From UBA1563 sp041667115 (GTDB lineage: Bacteria > Bacteroidota > Ignavibacteria > Ignavibacteriales > Ignavibacteriaceae): a DNA stretch of 64,000 bases. How positions within the stretch are numbered: the first letter of the stretch is position 1; every line of letters begins with the position of its first letter. Where the stretch lies: assembly GCA_041667115.1 (NCBI GenBank), contig JBAYFO010000007.1:22522-86521 (forward strand). Reading direction: 5' to 3'. Below, piece by piece: positions 17,601 to 27,036 of this stretch. Below the pieces are notes generated by a model that did not search any database, had not been told where the DNA came from, and saw only the letters and a list, made by a program, of their open reading frames with translations. The position numbers were made by a program, and so were the translations under genes.

Positions 17601-18329
17601 ATACAACCAGAAGATTGTATTTTCCGCTAGAAAACTTGCCCACTGAAAACCACGGACAGCTAATTGCAAACCCATTCCGTGTCTTGTAGGATCAGTAGAA
17701 TCAGGTTGAAAAAGAGTAGCATTGAGGTTTACAACATTATCGGCACCGTTAAATTCATCATCCCATTGATCATCTGCCCAATAATAGCTTTCCTGATCAG
17801 CATTAATTTGTCCGCGTCCAAAATAACCGTCCCACTCAGAAACGCCATTTGGATCTGTCCAATCGGGATGATCACGCCAACCGCCAATAGGCCATGTGCC
17901 AGGCAAATGGCTCATTGCAATTCCTTCATTAATCTTACTTTCATAGGCGGGATTATTAAAACCGGGCATCGGGTTAAAACCCCAGAAATAATTATATGTG
18001 GGATTTTTTTCATTCCCCTGTCCATTTCTTGGTCCGCGCGAGATGGTGACAGAATGAAGAGTATCTCCCTTTAAATTAACAAATTCAAGTCCGATAAGGG
18101 GAATACAGTCGCCGATATAATTTTCGCCGGAACCCCTAGGCCATTCACCGCGAATATCGGTCCCGACATTATATCCGGAGATTTGTCCATCGTTATAAAA
18201 GGAAATAGCGACTCTATTTCCTTTATGAAATCCTATTCTTCTTAAACTCGGATCACTTCGTTGAGCAAAGAGACTGCCAGCCGCAAGTAAAACGATGAGA
18301 ACTAAATTTTTATAATATTTTATTTTCAT
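14688..18329 (-). CDS. Large secreted protein with T9SS-type C-terminal domain
   Basis: This 1213-residue protein has a signal peptide ending SLFAQ (about residue 22). The first 600 residues contain Asp-rich loops typical of Ca2+-binding thrombospondin type 3-like motifs (DGIDNDDDDPNP, DGIDNDLDGLIDE). A fibronectin type III-like stretch follows at about 640-740 (KITVTQEDGNVVIYWDGNP, GYKIYRATDAGF). The end has VVPNPYVV, then a FlgD/T9SS-like sorting fold (ISIFTVRGELVKTL, WNLRSDENLDVAFGVYVFVV) finishing in KFALIK. It is probably exported and held at the cell surface. Gene order TonB receptor, this gene, PorV-like gene, with gaps of 17 and 13 bp, indicates one operon. Function unknown; no enzyme motif found. 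Confidence 0.82.
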   Translation of the reverse strand: MKIKYYKNLVLIVLLAAGSLFAQRSDPSLRRIGFHKGNRVAISFYNDGQISGYNVGTDIRGEWPRGSGENYIGDCIPLIGLEFVNLKGDTLHSVTISRGPRNGQGNEKNPTYNYFWGFNPMPGFNNPAYESKINEGIAMSHLPGTWPIGGWRDHPDWTDPNGVSEWDGYFGRGQINADQESYYWADDQWDDEFNGADNVVNLNATLFQPDSTDPTRHGMGLQLAVRGFQWASFLAENTIFWLYDIKNEGTYNFKKADFGTVVGTLAGGDGDSGDDLGFFDIDAWITYSWDNDGIGNHGQKVGYVGYAYLESPGNPFDGIDNDDDDPNPVAKTFVKTDFDSIVYKAGDVVVLIDPVTYVRTLHTVTPTQDTVYSMGVRFIINPGVTKFREGNIASTSGGVSIPSTTAYDGIDNDLDGLIDENEAIHFETRNKKGLPGLRYKDYKNNIAVDDPLIDEKRDNAAGNIVSSYVLDANKNVLLKSHFFGDEDGDWDPLVDDVGSDGVGKDDPNYIRPDANGTEGNGIPDQGEPNFGRTDPDESDQIGLTSFNFFEISAAPDLSDDALVWTRMFPGRFDVVPPRPMDGDFIYASGYFPLKPNQTERFSVALLFGVDYNDITRSKNIVQQIYNAGYKFPQPPKKPKITVTQEDGNVVIYWDGNPVENSKDFITKKKDFQGYKIYRATDAGFIDSRQITNALGTLSFDKPIAQFDLKDSISGFFYPSASLLEQVGGTTYYLGSNTGIVNKFIDSTVIKGETYYYAVCAYDAGEAKLDIFPSENSKFIDRTATGEIVTDENTGHITPGFRPSGYKPAKIGLYQKSANFRGTGSVEVEMVDDHAIRSNNQYQIAFQDTALQGYTSNWSLIDLVTPDTVKIPSLSAQYLVKPGETISVPKNVEIFVNGVSKVTDTTIYVGTTDTLVDKSTTFNGETKIVHGFRVQLYNDNVIKTDTLRSKFEGISSTVRLPKYSFRVFPPPQTKPSAAGIPMPYDYQVEFYNAPADTSVADTLGLFASDRYPAKVVNFKVKNLTTGKYIKFAYWTQGVLSTAYYILFKEDIGGKNYRTFNVTITYDTLNVPLETSGFLKIYTTKPFNRNDQVTFSIDQASIDNGLAKSDLDKIRVVPNPYVVTHEAESRLLSTQTSGRGEREIRFTRIPPGSKISIFTVRGELVKTLTNNDLFVGDVYWNLRSDENLDVAFGVYVFVVDAPGIGTKISKFALIK

Positions 18330-18346
18330 AGCTAAGTGCCTTAGTG

Positions 18347-21103
18347 TTAAAAGTTAAAGGAAGCGCCGAGCTCAACTCTACGCGGTTCTGAAAAAAATGT
18401 CGGATTGGTATAAAGTTCATCCAGAGTATTGTAATACATCGTAGGATTGATTTTCTGAGCGTCCAACTTTCCAAACGTAAATAATGGATCCCCGGTATCG
18501 CCATAAACCCCTCTCGGGTTATCGAGGTCGAGCAGGTTAAACACTTTAACAAACAATGAAATTTTGTAACCATTAAATTTGAAATCTTTGTAGGCTCGGA
18601 TATCAATATTAAAAATACTCGGTTTCGTGTCGCTGTTCTTCGGGAAAGCGTTTTGCGTAACCAGCGTGTTTTTATTTGGTTGACGCGTATAAGGTTGGCC
18701 TGAATAATAATTGGCGATTAAAGAAAATCCAAAATTATCAGGTACTGTATAAGCCGCCGTAAGATTCAAAGTATGGGTTTGATCCCAATCTAACGGAGTA
18801 ATAAACGTTTCCGGAGCCGCACCGCCTAACACAGCGTTTCTTGCATCGGCAGGATTAGAAGCATTTCCTTTTGTAACAGCATATGTATAATCAAGATTTA
18901 TAGCTAACCCATCCATGAAACGTTTTTCAAACTTTACGATAATTCCTTTAGAAAATCCGAAATCAGAATTAGCATATTGGCTGTAGGATTTGGATCCTCC
19001 AAAAACTAAAACGTCATTTGTCTGCGTTCCGATAAGATCGCGAAAATCTTCGAAGAACATGGTAACATCGATAGCGATATCTTCACCTATCTGTTGTTGA
19101 AGTCCGATTTCTCCTTTAACGGTTTTTTGCGGTTTCAGATCTGCGTTGCCAACCAGCCCTGCATTACCGGAAACATCAGCAAGTTTAAAATTGGGATTAG
19201 AGTAAAGCAATTCATAAGAAGGAAGCTGGAAAAAATGACCGTACGAAAAATGAATAACGCCTTTATCCGTAATAGGAAACGCAATTCCTAAGCGTGGACT
19301 AAGTTGATATTTTATTTTTGCGTCTTTATACCAGTAGGTTTCTCTTTCCGCAAGTGAAACGCTCTTATTTTCTGGACGTATTGGATTATTAATATCGGGA
19401 TCAGTCGGGTCACTGAGGATAAAACTGTTAGGATTAAAAACATCCAAGCGAACACCGGCATTGAAAATTAAATTGAAGGCTTCAAACTTCGATTGAAAAT
19501 ATCCGGACATCTCCGTCGGTTCTTTAATATATTTGTCATAGTCGGTTGACGTAGCTGCAGGAGTAGTAACATTGTAAGGAAATGTTTTCGAGCCATCCAC
19601 TAACAACGGCTGCAGGTTAATATTTTCATAATATAACCGATGCCTCTTAAATTCTCCGCCGAATTGAATGGAAATTTCTTTATTCAATTGCGAGGTCATA
19701 TCTAACTTAGCAGAGAGTGACGATGTATTTCGCGTAAATCTATTAGTATTTGTTCCGCCTATAGCAAAACTGTAAGGCGGTGTCTGCAAGAAGCTATTAT
19801 CAACATAAAAAGTGGGTTGCGCCGGATCTCCGGTGTAAACGTTCTCGAACAAATAATGATGATAATCTTTATAGAAGTAAGAAAGATTTAACGTGTAAAA
19901 CGTAGAAGCGGATAATGCATGATTAAGACTGACAGTGTTTGAATAGCCTGTTTTAAATCTATGAAGATTATTGTCCGGTGTTAATCTGTTATTGCCGTCG
20001 TAATCCTGGTATTGTTGTTTATCAAGAATATAATTATAGCTTAAACGCATGCCGCTGCCTATGCGATAGGTTAATTTCGCCTGGCCAAAAACGCGGTCAT
20101 TGGGGTTCATCGGAACATATTCACCACCGCCACTTTTCTGTACAAAATATCCTCCGCCTTGCGAAGCATCTTTTTCGCGTGCAAAATCGGTTACGAGGAA
20201 ATCCCTCTTCCCGTAAAAATAGCCGGTGTTGTAATAATACCTTGCATTAACAAAGAAGAATAATTTTTCCCGAAGAATCGGACCACTTAAACTTCCTTCA
20301 AAATTTCGTATCGCTGTTGGATTAAAGTTGTTGATATTCCAGAATTTGTCATTCTTTGACGAGACATAATCTCCGACATAGGATTGCAAACTTCCATTAA
20401 AATTGTCACCACCGTCTTTTGTAACAATATTGACAATCCCGGACATCGCTTGACCAAATTCAGCATTAAACGCGCCGGAGACAACTTGTAATTCCTGGAT
20501 CGAATTAGTCGAAACATCGATAACATTGCTTCCGTCATACGCATCGGTAATAGGAACGCCGTCTATTTGAAAAGCGATCTGACCGCTTCTTCCGCCGCGT
20601 AAGTGAAGTTCACCACCGCCGCCTTTGGTAATACCAGCCTGCAGTTGCAACAAATCACCAACTTCGGTTACAGGAAGTTCGGAAATAAGTTCGTCGTTCA
20701 TAATTGAGGTTGATGCAGTTAGATCTTTTTGCACCATAGGGCGCTCCGCAACAATAACGACGTCTTTAGAAATTGTAACCGCATTGGAACTTAATTTTGC
20801 GTTTAAGGCAGTAGTAAGTCCTGTTGAAACATTAATGTTTTCATAGGTTGCGGTGTTATATCCAATAGCGCTTATCCGGACGGAGTAAACTCCAGGCTTA
20901 AGATTGATGATTACAAAATCACCATCTAAATTTGATGCAGCGCCCTGAGTGGTTCCCAGGACAACAACATTTACGAAAGGAATCCCTTCGCTGTTAGCAG
21001 CATCGGTAATCTTTCCTGAGATTTTACCTGTCTGAGAGAAAGCAGAAAAGGATAAGAAAAATAAAATGATTGAACATAAAAATAATTGTCTATCAATTCT
21101 CAT
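18347..21103 (-). CDS. TonB-dependent outer-membrane receptor with CarboxypepD_reg domain
   Basis: The 918-residue protein starts with a signal peptide (ending SAFSQ, about residue 23), then an 80-residue carboxypeptidase-regulatory-like domain (GKISGKITDAANSEGIPFVNV, LKPGVYSVRISAIGY), a plug (IPITDAYDGSNV region, FNAEFGQAMSGIVNIVT) and a beta barrel ending in Phe (GASFNF). Such receptors import or handle large ligands using TonB energy. A strong GGGAGG lies upstream of the ATG at 21103. It leads a three-gene operon with a surface cargo protein and a PorV-like barrel. The ligand cannot be read. Confidence 0.93.
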   Translation of the reverse strand: MRIDRQLFLCSIILFFLSFSAFSQTGKISGKITDAANSEGIPFVNVVVLGTTQGAASNLDGDFVIINLKPGVYSVRISAIGYNTATYENINVSTGLTTALNAKLSSNAVTISKDVVIVAERPMVQKDLTASTSIMNDELISELPVTEVGDLLQLQAGITKGGGGELHLRGGRSGQIAFQIDGVPITDAYDGSNVIDVSTNSIQELQVVSGAFNAEFGQAMSGIVNIVTKDGGDNFNGSLQSYVGDYVSSKNDKFWNINNFNPTAIRNFEGSLSGPILREKLFFFVNARYYYNTGYFYGKRDFLVTDFAREKDASQGGGYFVQKSGGGEYVPMNPNDRVFGQAKLTYRIGSGMRLSYNYILDKQQYQDYDGNNRLTPDNNLHRFKTGYSNTVSLNHALSASTFYTLNLSYFYKDYHHYLFENVYTGDPAQPTFYVDNSFLQTPPYSFAIGGTNTNRFTRNTSSLSAKLDMTSQLNKEISIQFGGEFKRHRLYYENINLQPLLVDGSKTFPYNVTTPAATSTDYDKYIKEPTEMSGYFQSKFEAFNLIFNAGVRLDVFNPNSFILSDPTDPDINNPIRPENKSVSLAERETYWYKDAKIKYQLSPRLGIAFPITDKGVIHFSYGHFFQLPSYELLYSNPNFKLADVSGNAGLVGNADLKPQKTVKGEIGLQQQIGEDIAIDVTMFFEDFRDLIGTQTNDVLVFGGSKSYSQYANSDFGFSKGIIVKFEKRFMDGLAINLDYTYAVTKGNASNPADARNAVLGGAAPETFITPLDWDQTHTLNLTAAYTVPDNFGFSLIANYYSGQPYTRQPNKNTLVTQNAFPKNSDTKPSIFNIDIRAYKDFKFNGYKISLFVKVFNLLDLDNPRGVYGDTGDPLFTFGKLDAQKINPTMYYNTLDELYTNPTFFSEPRRVELGASFNF

Positions 21104-21350
21104 GTGTAAGCCTCCCTACTCTCACATACTTGATAACTATGTTGATTATAAAAATAAATAATGAAAAAGTCTACCTATTTATGCACTTTTAATTTATATG
21201 TGCAGTCAAAAATAATCGATATTTCATTAATGTCAAAAAGAAAAAATCGATATGGCTGTTTTCTTCACTTTTTATGAAAATTCTTCTCAATTTCATTGGG
21301 AATAGTAAAAATATGAATACTTTTACAGTGAATAATTTTAGAATAAATGC

Positions 21351-22451
21351 ATGAAAGAAAAATTTGAATCTAGCTCTACTTTAATCTTTTTCGTTACTAT
21401 CCTCGGATTAGTAGCGCTTGGAGTTCTTCTTTCCGAATTACAGAGCATCCTGCTTCCTTTTGTTATTGCATCGTTTCTCTTTATTCTTTTTTCACCGGTC
21501 AATACTTTCTTAACCGAAAAAAAAATTCCTCTCTGGATCATCATTGTTTTTAACATCATCATTATTTCGTTTATTTCATTTGGAGTTATTCGATTTGTTG
21601 TAGATTCCGTGATGCGATTAACTGATGATCTCCCAAATTATTTTTCCAAACTTAATTTAATTGTTAGAAAAGCAGCCGTAGGGATGGGCATTAACGATCC
21701 TTATTTTAAATATTTTTCTCTCCAAAAAATATTAACAAAACTTGATTATAAAGCTCTTGCCGGAGGAGTTTTCAATTCAGCTTTCAGTTTGGTGGGAAAC
21801 ATTCTTTTTATTCTTCTATTCTTCATTTTTATTGAAAGCGGACATAAAGCTATCTACGCAGCAATCGGGCGCAGGTATTATGGTGATGATTCCAATTCAG
21901 ACGTAACTGAGACACCGGTGGAAGTTTCCGATGAAGAAGAAAAAGAAACTGAACATCAGCTTGCAAAAACATTAAATACGATTACAGAACAAATTCAGAA
22001 ATATATTATTTCGAAAATATCAATCAACCTTTTAGCAGGAATTTTCGTCGGCTTCTTTCTCTACATTTTAGGTATTGACTTCCCTATTATGTGGGGACTC
22101 CTGACTTTTTTTCTTAATTTCATTCCTTCAATTGGTTCAGCAATTGCATTGGTCCTACCCACACTCATAGCTATTATTCAATACGAGTCGTTAAGCTATA
22201 CTCTTTTAGTTGCCGGTGGTATGGGAGTTATTCAAACTGCATTTTTTAATTTGTTAGAGCCGCAATTGATCGGCAGGCGTTTAAACTTAAATCCGATAGC
22301 TATTCTTCTTTCGGTATTGATCTGGGGTTATATTTGGGGAATTCTCGGAATGCTCTTAGCCGTTCCTCTTACCGCGATCATTAAAATAATTATTTCTAAT
22401 TCTAAAAATCAAAACTTACGGTTTATCGCCGATCTTATGAGTCAAGAGTAA
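21351..22451 (+). CDS. AI-2E family transporter (PerM-like permease)
   Basis: The 366-residue membrane protein has about eight hydrophobic segments in the family pattern: pairs near residues 10-60, 65-90, 145-165, then 220-360. An acidic, probably cytoplasmic loop at 180-210 (SDVTETPVEVSDEEEKETEH) is lineage-specific. Family motifs include FIPSIGSAIALVLPTLIA and GRRLNLNPIAILLSVLIWGYIWGILGMLLAVPLTAI. Despite the name, members transport varied small molecules or ions; nothing here points to autoinducer 2. The 3' end overlaps the convergent DUF4922 gene by 10 bp. The gap 21104-21350 before it holds no gene and is the shared upstream region with the TonB receptor. Confidence 0.9.
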   Translation: MKEKFESSSTLIFFVTILGLVALGVLLSELQSILLPFVIASFLFILFSPVNTFLTEKKIPLWIIIVFNIIIISFISFGVIRFVVDSVMRLTDDLPNYFSKLNLIVRKAAVGMGINDPYFKYFSLQKILTKLDYKALAGGVFNSAFSLVGNILFILLFFIFIESGHKAIYAAIGRRYYGDDSNSDVTETPVEVSDEEEKETEHQLAKTLNTITEQIQKYIISKISINLLAGIFVGFFLYILGIDFPIMWGLLTFFLNFIPSIGSAIALVLPTLIAIIQYESLSYTLLVAGGMGVIQTAFFNLLEPQLIGRRLNLNPIAILLSVLIWGYIWGILGMLLAVPLTAIIKIIISNSKNQNLRFIADLMSQE

Positions 22452-23440
22452 TTATTTTCGAGATCATTCTTCAATTTTATTTTAAGAGTATTGAATTCTT
22501 TTTCAACAATAAAAACTTCTTTAAAAATTTCTTCTAATTTTTCTTTAGTTATTTTTTCGAAATCTTTTTCGCGTGGAGTGATACATACTCCGCCAATATC
22601 AACCGCTGCAGGACTTAGTAAAATTCTTTTCTCTTCGTCCGCATCAAAGAAGACATCAGGTCTATGTTTCCTTCTTAAAAATACAATAATCCGCCATTGT
22701 TTGTTTTGAAATGCGCCAACGATATTCATCATCGGTTCTTCATACTGTCCGGTAAGTTCTGTGAAAGAAGAATAAAATATTTGGAAAGCTCTCTCAATTT
22801 CAGATTTCACTTCACCTTCAAAGACAATCATTTTGCGTAAACCATCATCAATTGCATAAACGCACAGTGAATTGTTCTCTGTTATTTTCTCCGCATACTT
22901 TTCTTTTAGCAAATCATATTCATGATCAATCGTCATAAAATTTCTTGTCCCGGCTTGGAAATGCAAATGATCGGGGGCGGAAGCACCGCATTTGGGACCG
23001 TTGTAGAAAACAGAAAAGTCAGGTGATAAGTCTTCACAAAAATCCAGCAACACAGGAAATGAATTTTTAATCTCCTGTTTTGTGTGATGTAGTGAAGGAA
23101 GGGTTAAATGTTCCGGAAATATTGGGAATGGATTCACCAGTATAAAGAAATCATCTTTATATTCAACTGCTTGCTGCTCTTTCGGCAAATTCGCTCTACA
23201 CAAAAAACACTTCCGTTCATTTATTGATTTTGCATCAACTTTAGCAGATGTTGAGATCATCCTGCCGGGATTAAATTGAAGTTTGATCGAAAAATTTTCA
23301 AAGTGAAAAACTTTCACTTCAACGGAATCAAGCGTAGCGTATCCGTTTTTACACTGTTCCCAATTTAACTTTTGCTCTTTAAATAATATGCTTACTAATT
23401 GTAAATAATTTTTGTTTTCTTTCAACTTGCTACTTTCCAC
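22442..23440 (-). CDS. DUF4922 protein, HIT/GalT-like nucleotidyltransferase fold
   Basis: This 332-residue protein resembles the DUF4922 family, related to GDP-L-galactose phosphorylase and other GalT/HIT transferases. The nucleophile region CGASAPDHLHFQAG at 151-164 carries HxHxQ (His158, His160, Gln162). Cys78 and Cys81 (KCFLC) could bind zinc together with later residues. The protein likely transfers or phosphorolyses a nucleotide-sugar bond, but substrate is unknown. Its start overlaps the end of the upstream glycosyltransferase gene by 11 bases on the same strand, so the two are translationally coupled and probably act on the same sugar product. Confidence 0.82.
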   Translation of the reverse strand: MESSKLKENKNYLQLVSILFKEQKLNWEQCKNGYATLDSVEVKVFHFENFSIKLQFNPGRMISTSAKVDAKSINERKCFLCRANLPKEQQAVEYKDDFFILVNPFPIFPEHLTLPSLHHTKQEIKNSFPVLLDFCEDLSPDFSVFYNGPKCGASAPDHLHFQAGTRNFMTIDHEYDLLKEKYAEKITENNSLCVYAIDDGLRKMIVFEGEVKSEIERAFQIFYSSFTELTGQYEEPMMNIVGAFQNKQWRIIVFLRRKHRPDVFFDADEEKRILLSPAAVDIGGVCITPREKDFEKITKEKLEEIFKEVFIVEKEFNTLKIKLKNDLENNYS

Positions 23441-24893
23441 TTTTAACTTTCTTTATTCTTGCTAAGAGTTCAAAAGTTCTAACTTTATCCTTGTAAAAAT
23501 TGTGGTTGTTCATTTGCACAATTGAAAGAGCTGAATCGGTGTTGCCTTCCCAGCGGCGGCAAAAATACAACGGCTCATATATTCTCCCGATTTGGTAACG
23601 CCGAGATATTGCGAGTACAACCGAATAATCTTCACCGTAACTCACATTTGGTATTTTTACCTCACGCAGAACCGGAGTATAAAAAGCGCGCGGTGCGCCG
23701 AGTCCATTTATACGCAATGCATTATTTCTACCGTTCTCAGGCGTCCATTCTTTATGGTCAATTACTCCGGGAGGAAGTTGTTCTAATTGAAAATTTGTCA
23801 TTAGATAACTACCGATCACCGCAGCAACATTATCTTCGTAAAATTTATCTACAATTTTTTGAAGCGTATTTTCATCACTGTACATATCATCGCTATCGAG
23901 CTGTACGGTAAATTTTCCGCAGTTTTCGTTATGAACCGCTTCATTCCAGCATCCGCCGATTCCCAAATCTTTTCTTTCGGGAATGAGGTGAATGATCCGC
24001 GAATCTTGTTTTGCAAATTCTGCAACTTTTTCCGTTGTTCCGTCATCGGAATAATTATCAACAACAAACAGATTAAAGGCAAAATTTGTTTTCTGTTTTA
24101 GAACCGATTGAATGGCATCACTGATAGTCTTTGTACGGTTTTTTACAGGAATAACAACTGAGGCTTCAAATTTAAATTCCGCGGTGCCGAAATCAATCTT
24201 TTCAAATTCAGGTTCTAAAAAAGCTCCAACGGCTTTTAAGTGATGCGTACAAACTTGTTCCATTTCAATTTGCGTTGAGCGGTTTCGGGGATCAACATAA
24301 TCAAATATTTTTTCACCGCTCTTCCGTTCATCCGACTCAATTGAAGCATAAAGGAATTCGCCAATACGAACTATTTTATTTTTTTGCGAGACTTTCAGCC
24401 GCAGATCATAGAGACCACTAAATTGATATCCTTCATCAAAAGAAAGTGTTTTTATCACCTTGGAATCAAATAATAAAAAATCACCAAAATTAAAATCATC
24501 ACGCAGACTTCCCTCTTGATATTCAATAGTAGGATGCGGTTGTCGCACATCATTTTTGATTTCATAATAATCGGAATAAACCAATCCTGCAGAGGTGTTT
24601 TCAGCAATTGAAACAAACCGTTCCAGTGCAAATTGACCGAGTTCCAGTAACGTATCTTGTTTTACTATTGCAGTAAAGTCGGTCTTTGTCTTTGAGACAA
24701 TTTCTTTAATTGTTGAAGAACCCAATAAATTTTTTGTAAAAATGATTTTACAATTTTCAACTTCCGGTAAATCTTGCTTGGTTGTAAGAAGATATATTTC
24801 TTCAACAAGCCCGGAGTTTAAAAATGAAGCTACCGTTTTCTGTGTATAGGTAAAACCGTTATAAGGTAAAAAGAGTGTTATTTTTTTTGACAT
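23430..24893 (-). CDS. Glycosyltransferase family 2, two-domain
   Basis: The 487-residue protein has two GT-A-like halves. The first (1-215) is degenerate, with VYSDYYEI as a possible sugar-binding remnant. The second (about 240-470) is a clear GT2 domain: EASVVIPVKNRTKTISDAIQSVL, VVDNYSDDGT, the metal-binding DSDD in VQLDSDDMYSD, and GEDYSV near the acceptor site. It has no membrane segment, so it acts in the cytosol. It is followed by the overlapping DUF4922 gene and preceded by a TonB receptor gene 17 bp away. Confidence 0.9.
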   Translation of the reverse strand: MSKKITLFLPYNGFTYTQKTVASFLNSGLVEEIYLLTTKQDLPEVENCKIIFTKNLLGSSTIKEIVSKTKTDFTAIVKQDTLLELGQFALERFVSIAENTSAGLVYSDYYEIKNDVRQPHPTIEYQEGSLRDDFNFGDFLLFDSKVIKTLSFDEGYQFSGLYDLRLKVSQKNKIVRIGEFLYASIESDERKSGEKIFDYVDPRNRSTQIEMEQVCTHHLKAVGAFLEPEFEKIDFGTAEFKFEASVVIPVKNRTKTISDAIQSVLKQKTNFAFNLFVVDNYSDDGTTEKVAEFAKQDSRIIHLIPERKDLGIGGCWNEAVHNENCGKFTVQLDSDDMYSDENTLQKIVDKFYEDNVAAVIGSYLMTNFQLEQLPPGVIDHKEWTPENGRNNALRINGLGAPRAFYTPVLREVKIPNVSYGEDYSVVLAISRRYQIGRIYEPLYFCRRWEGNTDSALSIVQMNNHNFYKDKVRTFELLARIKKVKSGK

Positions 24894-24910
24894 TTTTTCT
24901 CCGTTGATAA

Positions 24911-26959
24911 TTAAAATTGATAGGTTAGCGCCACACCGGCACTGAAATTTCTTGGTAATCCCGGTTCAAAGAATTCGCCGCCGGAACCATTAACGAAAAC
25001 TGATGAGATGTACTTTTTGTCGAGAATGTTTTCAATCTCCACAAAACAATTAATCGCAACCGGGTTTATCTTCATGCGGTACATGAACTGCAAATCAAAT
25101 TTATCATACTGCCCGGCAGCGACCGAATTTGCATTATCAATATAAATTTGACTTAGATTGGTATACCGCAAATTAATAAAAGGAAGCGATGGATTTTGAT
25201 ATTCTATGCTAACGGAAGCTATTCTTGCAGGAACACCCGGAATGGTTTTGTCTGCATAATCTCCGGCGTTGTTATGAAAATCGACAAAATAATTTTTTGC
25301 TAATGTTAAAGAACTTTCAAACATGAAATAATAGTCAGTTGAAAGCGAAAGTGAAGCTTCAACTCCATAACGTTTAGTTTTTCCTGCAGATACGTAATAT
25401 GAAGCTCCCGCAACTTGATAAGGTACCAATTCTCCATACGTTACAAGCGAATAACCTATTATGTTATAGGTTACCGAATTGATAAAAGTTTCCTTCAATG
25501 AAAAATCTCCACGAAATCCAGTTTCAACCGTGTGCGATGTTGAAGGCTTCAATAATGGGTTTAAGCCCGTAAGTGTATCCAATCCGGCAGGGGGATCAAC
25601 TTCATTAAACGCAGGATTTTCAACTCCTTTTGCGTAATGAATCATGACATAATTATTTTCGTTCAAAGCGAAGGAAACCCCAAATCCAGGGGTAACAGCA
25701 TCGAACGTAATTTTGTCGGAGAGGAGCGGGTCTATAAAATCATCTAATAAATATTTTGCTTGTGAATAACGGAGGGCAAAATCAATTATAACGCTCTTGA
25801 AAGAAAGCTCGTCGTGAAAATAAAGTCCGTAATTCAGCCCCCCTTCGTTTTTATTTTGCTTTAGTGTTGTTCCTCTTTCATTTGTAGCCGATAAAGAGTA
25901 AAACACCGAAGGACCGTTTTGGTATTGATTATCCACTCCCAAAGAAAATTTATTTACGGTTTCAGTAGAAAAATTCTTTACAAAATTGTATTGCACTTTT
26001 CCGCCGAGATGGACGCGGTTAAAATCCCGGTAGCTATTTTTTTGAGATCTCATCAATATTTTTGGAGATACAAAAAAGGAAGCTGCAACCGATTGCTCTT
26101 CGGTAAAATATTTCTGATACGACAATCCGATCCGTAAAGCTTCAATACTTCGCCGTTCATCATGTTTTAGAAATGTTTGATTTGCTTCCGTTTCATCAGT
26201 TAATAGTTGTTGTTGAGTTAGTGGTCCGGCAATTTTGTAAGAACTTGAAACTCCGACAACGGAAAGATTTAAACTCGATAGTTCATCAAGTTGATTTTTT
26301 AGATAGAAATTAAAATTGGTTGAGTAGTTCTCCGAATGCTTACGCCATCCCAGGAACTTTGTATTACTAATATTAACAAAAACGGATCCGCTTTTTAATT
26401 TGCTTCCGGCTTCCGCTTGAAATTTTTGAAATCCATAACTACCAAACGAAAAACTGATTTCAGAAAAGGGATGAATAAAATTTCTCTCGGTAATAAAATT
26501 TAAATATCCGCCGGAAGCAGCGCTGAACAAGTTATAACTGTTCGTTTTTCCTATTTCAATTTGTGAAAAAGCCGATACATCAAGAAGATCAAGCGAAGTT
26601 CTTCCATCAGGTTCCGTTTCCGGGAATCCATCAACTAAAATTTTTATTCCGGTAATTTGCGGATCATTAGAACGTGCGCCGAATCCTCGCATGGTAATTT
26701 TTGTTAGCATTTCTCCCCCGCTTCTTTGCTGGAGAAAAATCCCCGGAATATTTTTTACGGCATTTGTTAAACTTTTGTTGCTGCTTTCATCTATTTTTAC
26801 GTTTTCAATCGAAGCAGGAATTCTTTTTACATCTGCTTTGCCACCATCTCCAACCACCGAAACTTCATCAAAAACATATTTTATGCTATCTCCGGGCGCT
26901 TCAAAAGCAAAAGCTAATGACGGAAAGAGGAGAAGAAGGGTAAATAAGATTTTTGGCAT
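24911..26959 (-). CDS. TonB-dependent receptor (FecA/BtuB-like barrel)
   Basis: The best start is ATG 26959, giving 682 residues and a clean signal peptide (MPKILFTLLLLFPSLAFAFE); an upstream in-frame start at 27010 would only add a polar leader. After the signal comes a TonB-box-like segment (YVFDEVSVVG), a plug domain at about 40-150 (IPASIENV, NIPGIFLQQRSGG, GFGARSNDPQITGIKILVDGFP), and a 22-strand-type barrel ending in Phe (GVALTYQF). Unlike the other two receptors here it lacks the carboxypeptidase-regulatory domain, resembling siderophore or cofactor receptors more than SusC. Nothing nearby identifies the ligand. Confidence 0.92.
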   Translation of the reverse strand: MPKILFTLLLLFPSLAFAFEAPGDSIKYVFDEVSVVGDGGKADVKRIPASIENVKIDESSNKSLTNAVKNIPGIFLQQRSGGEMLTKITMRGFGARSNDPQITGIKILVDGFPETEPDGRTSLDLLDVSAFSQIEIGKTNSYNLFSAASGGYLNFITERNFIHPFSEISFSFGSYGFQKFQAEAGSKLKSGSVFVNISNTKFLGWRKHSENYSTNFNFYLKNQLDELSSLNLSVVGVSSSYKIAGPLTQQQLLTDETEANQTFLKHDERRSIEALRIGLSYQKYFTEEQSVAASFFVSPKILMRSQKNSYRDFNRVHLGGKVQYNFVKNFSTETVNKFSLGVDNQYQNGPSVFYSLSATNERGTTLKQNKNEGGLNYGLYFHDELSFKSVIIDFALRYSQAKYLLDDFIDPLLSDKITFDAVTPGFGVSFALNENNYVMIHYAKGVENPAFNEVDPPAGLDTLTGLNPLLKPSTSHTVETGFRGDFSLKETFINSVTYNIIGYSLVTYGELVPYQVAGASYYVSAGKTKRYGVEASLSLSTDYYFMFESSLTLAKNYFVDFHNNAGDYADKTIPGVPARIASVSIEYQNPSLPFINLRYTNLSQIYIDNANSVAAGQYDKFDLQFMYRMKINPVAINCFVEIENILDKKYISSVFVNGSGGEFFEPGLPRNFSAGVALTYQF

Positions 26960-27036
26960 TCTATTTTTCGCTGGATTAAATTGTTTTAAATTGATAATGG
27001 AAATTAACAAAACTTCTAAAATTCACGAAAGAAAAG

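Noticed and set aside
22700..24110. Several plus-strand open frames within 22.4-24.9 kb
   Set aside because: They are antisense to the DUF4922 and glycosyltransferase genes, whose conserved motifs fix the coding strand.
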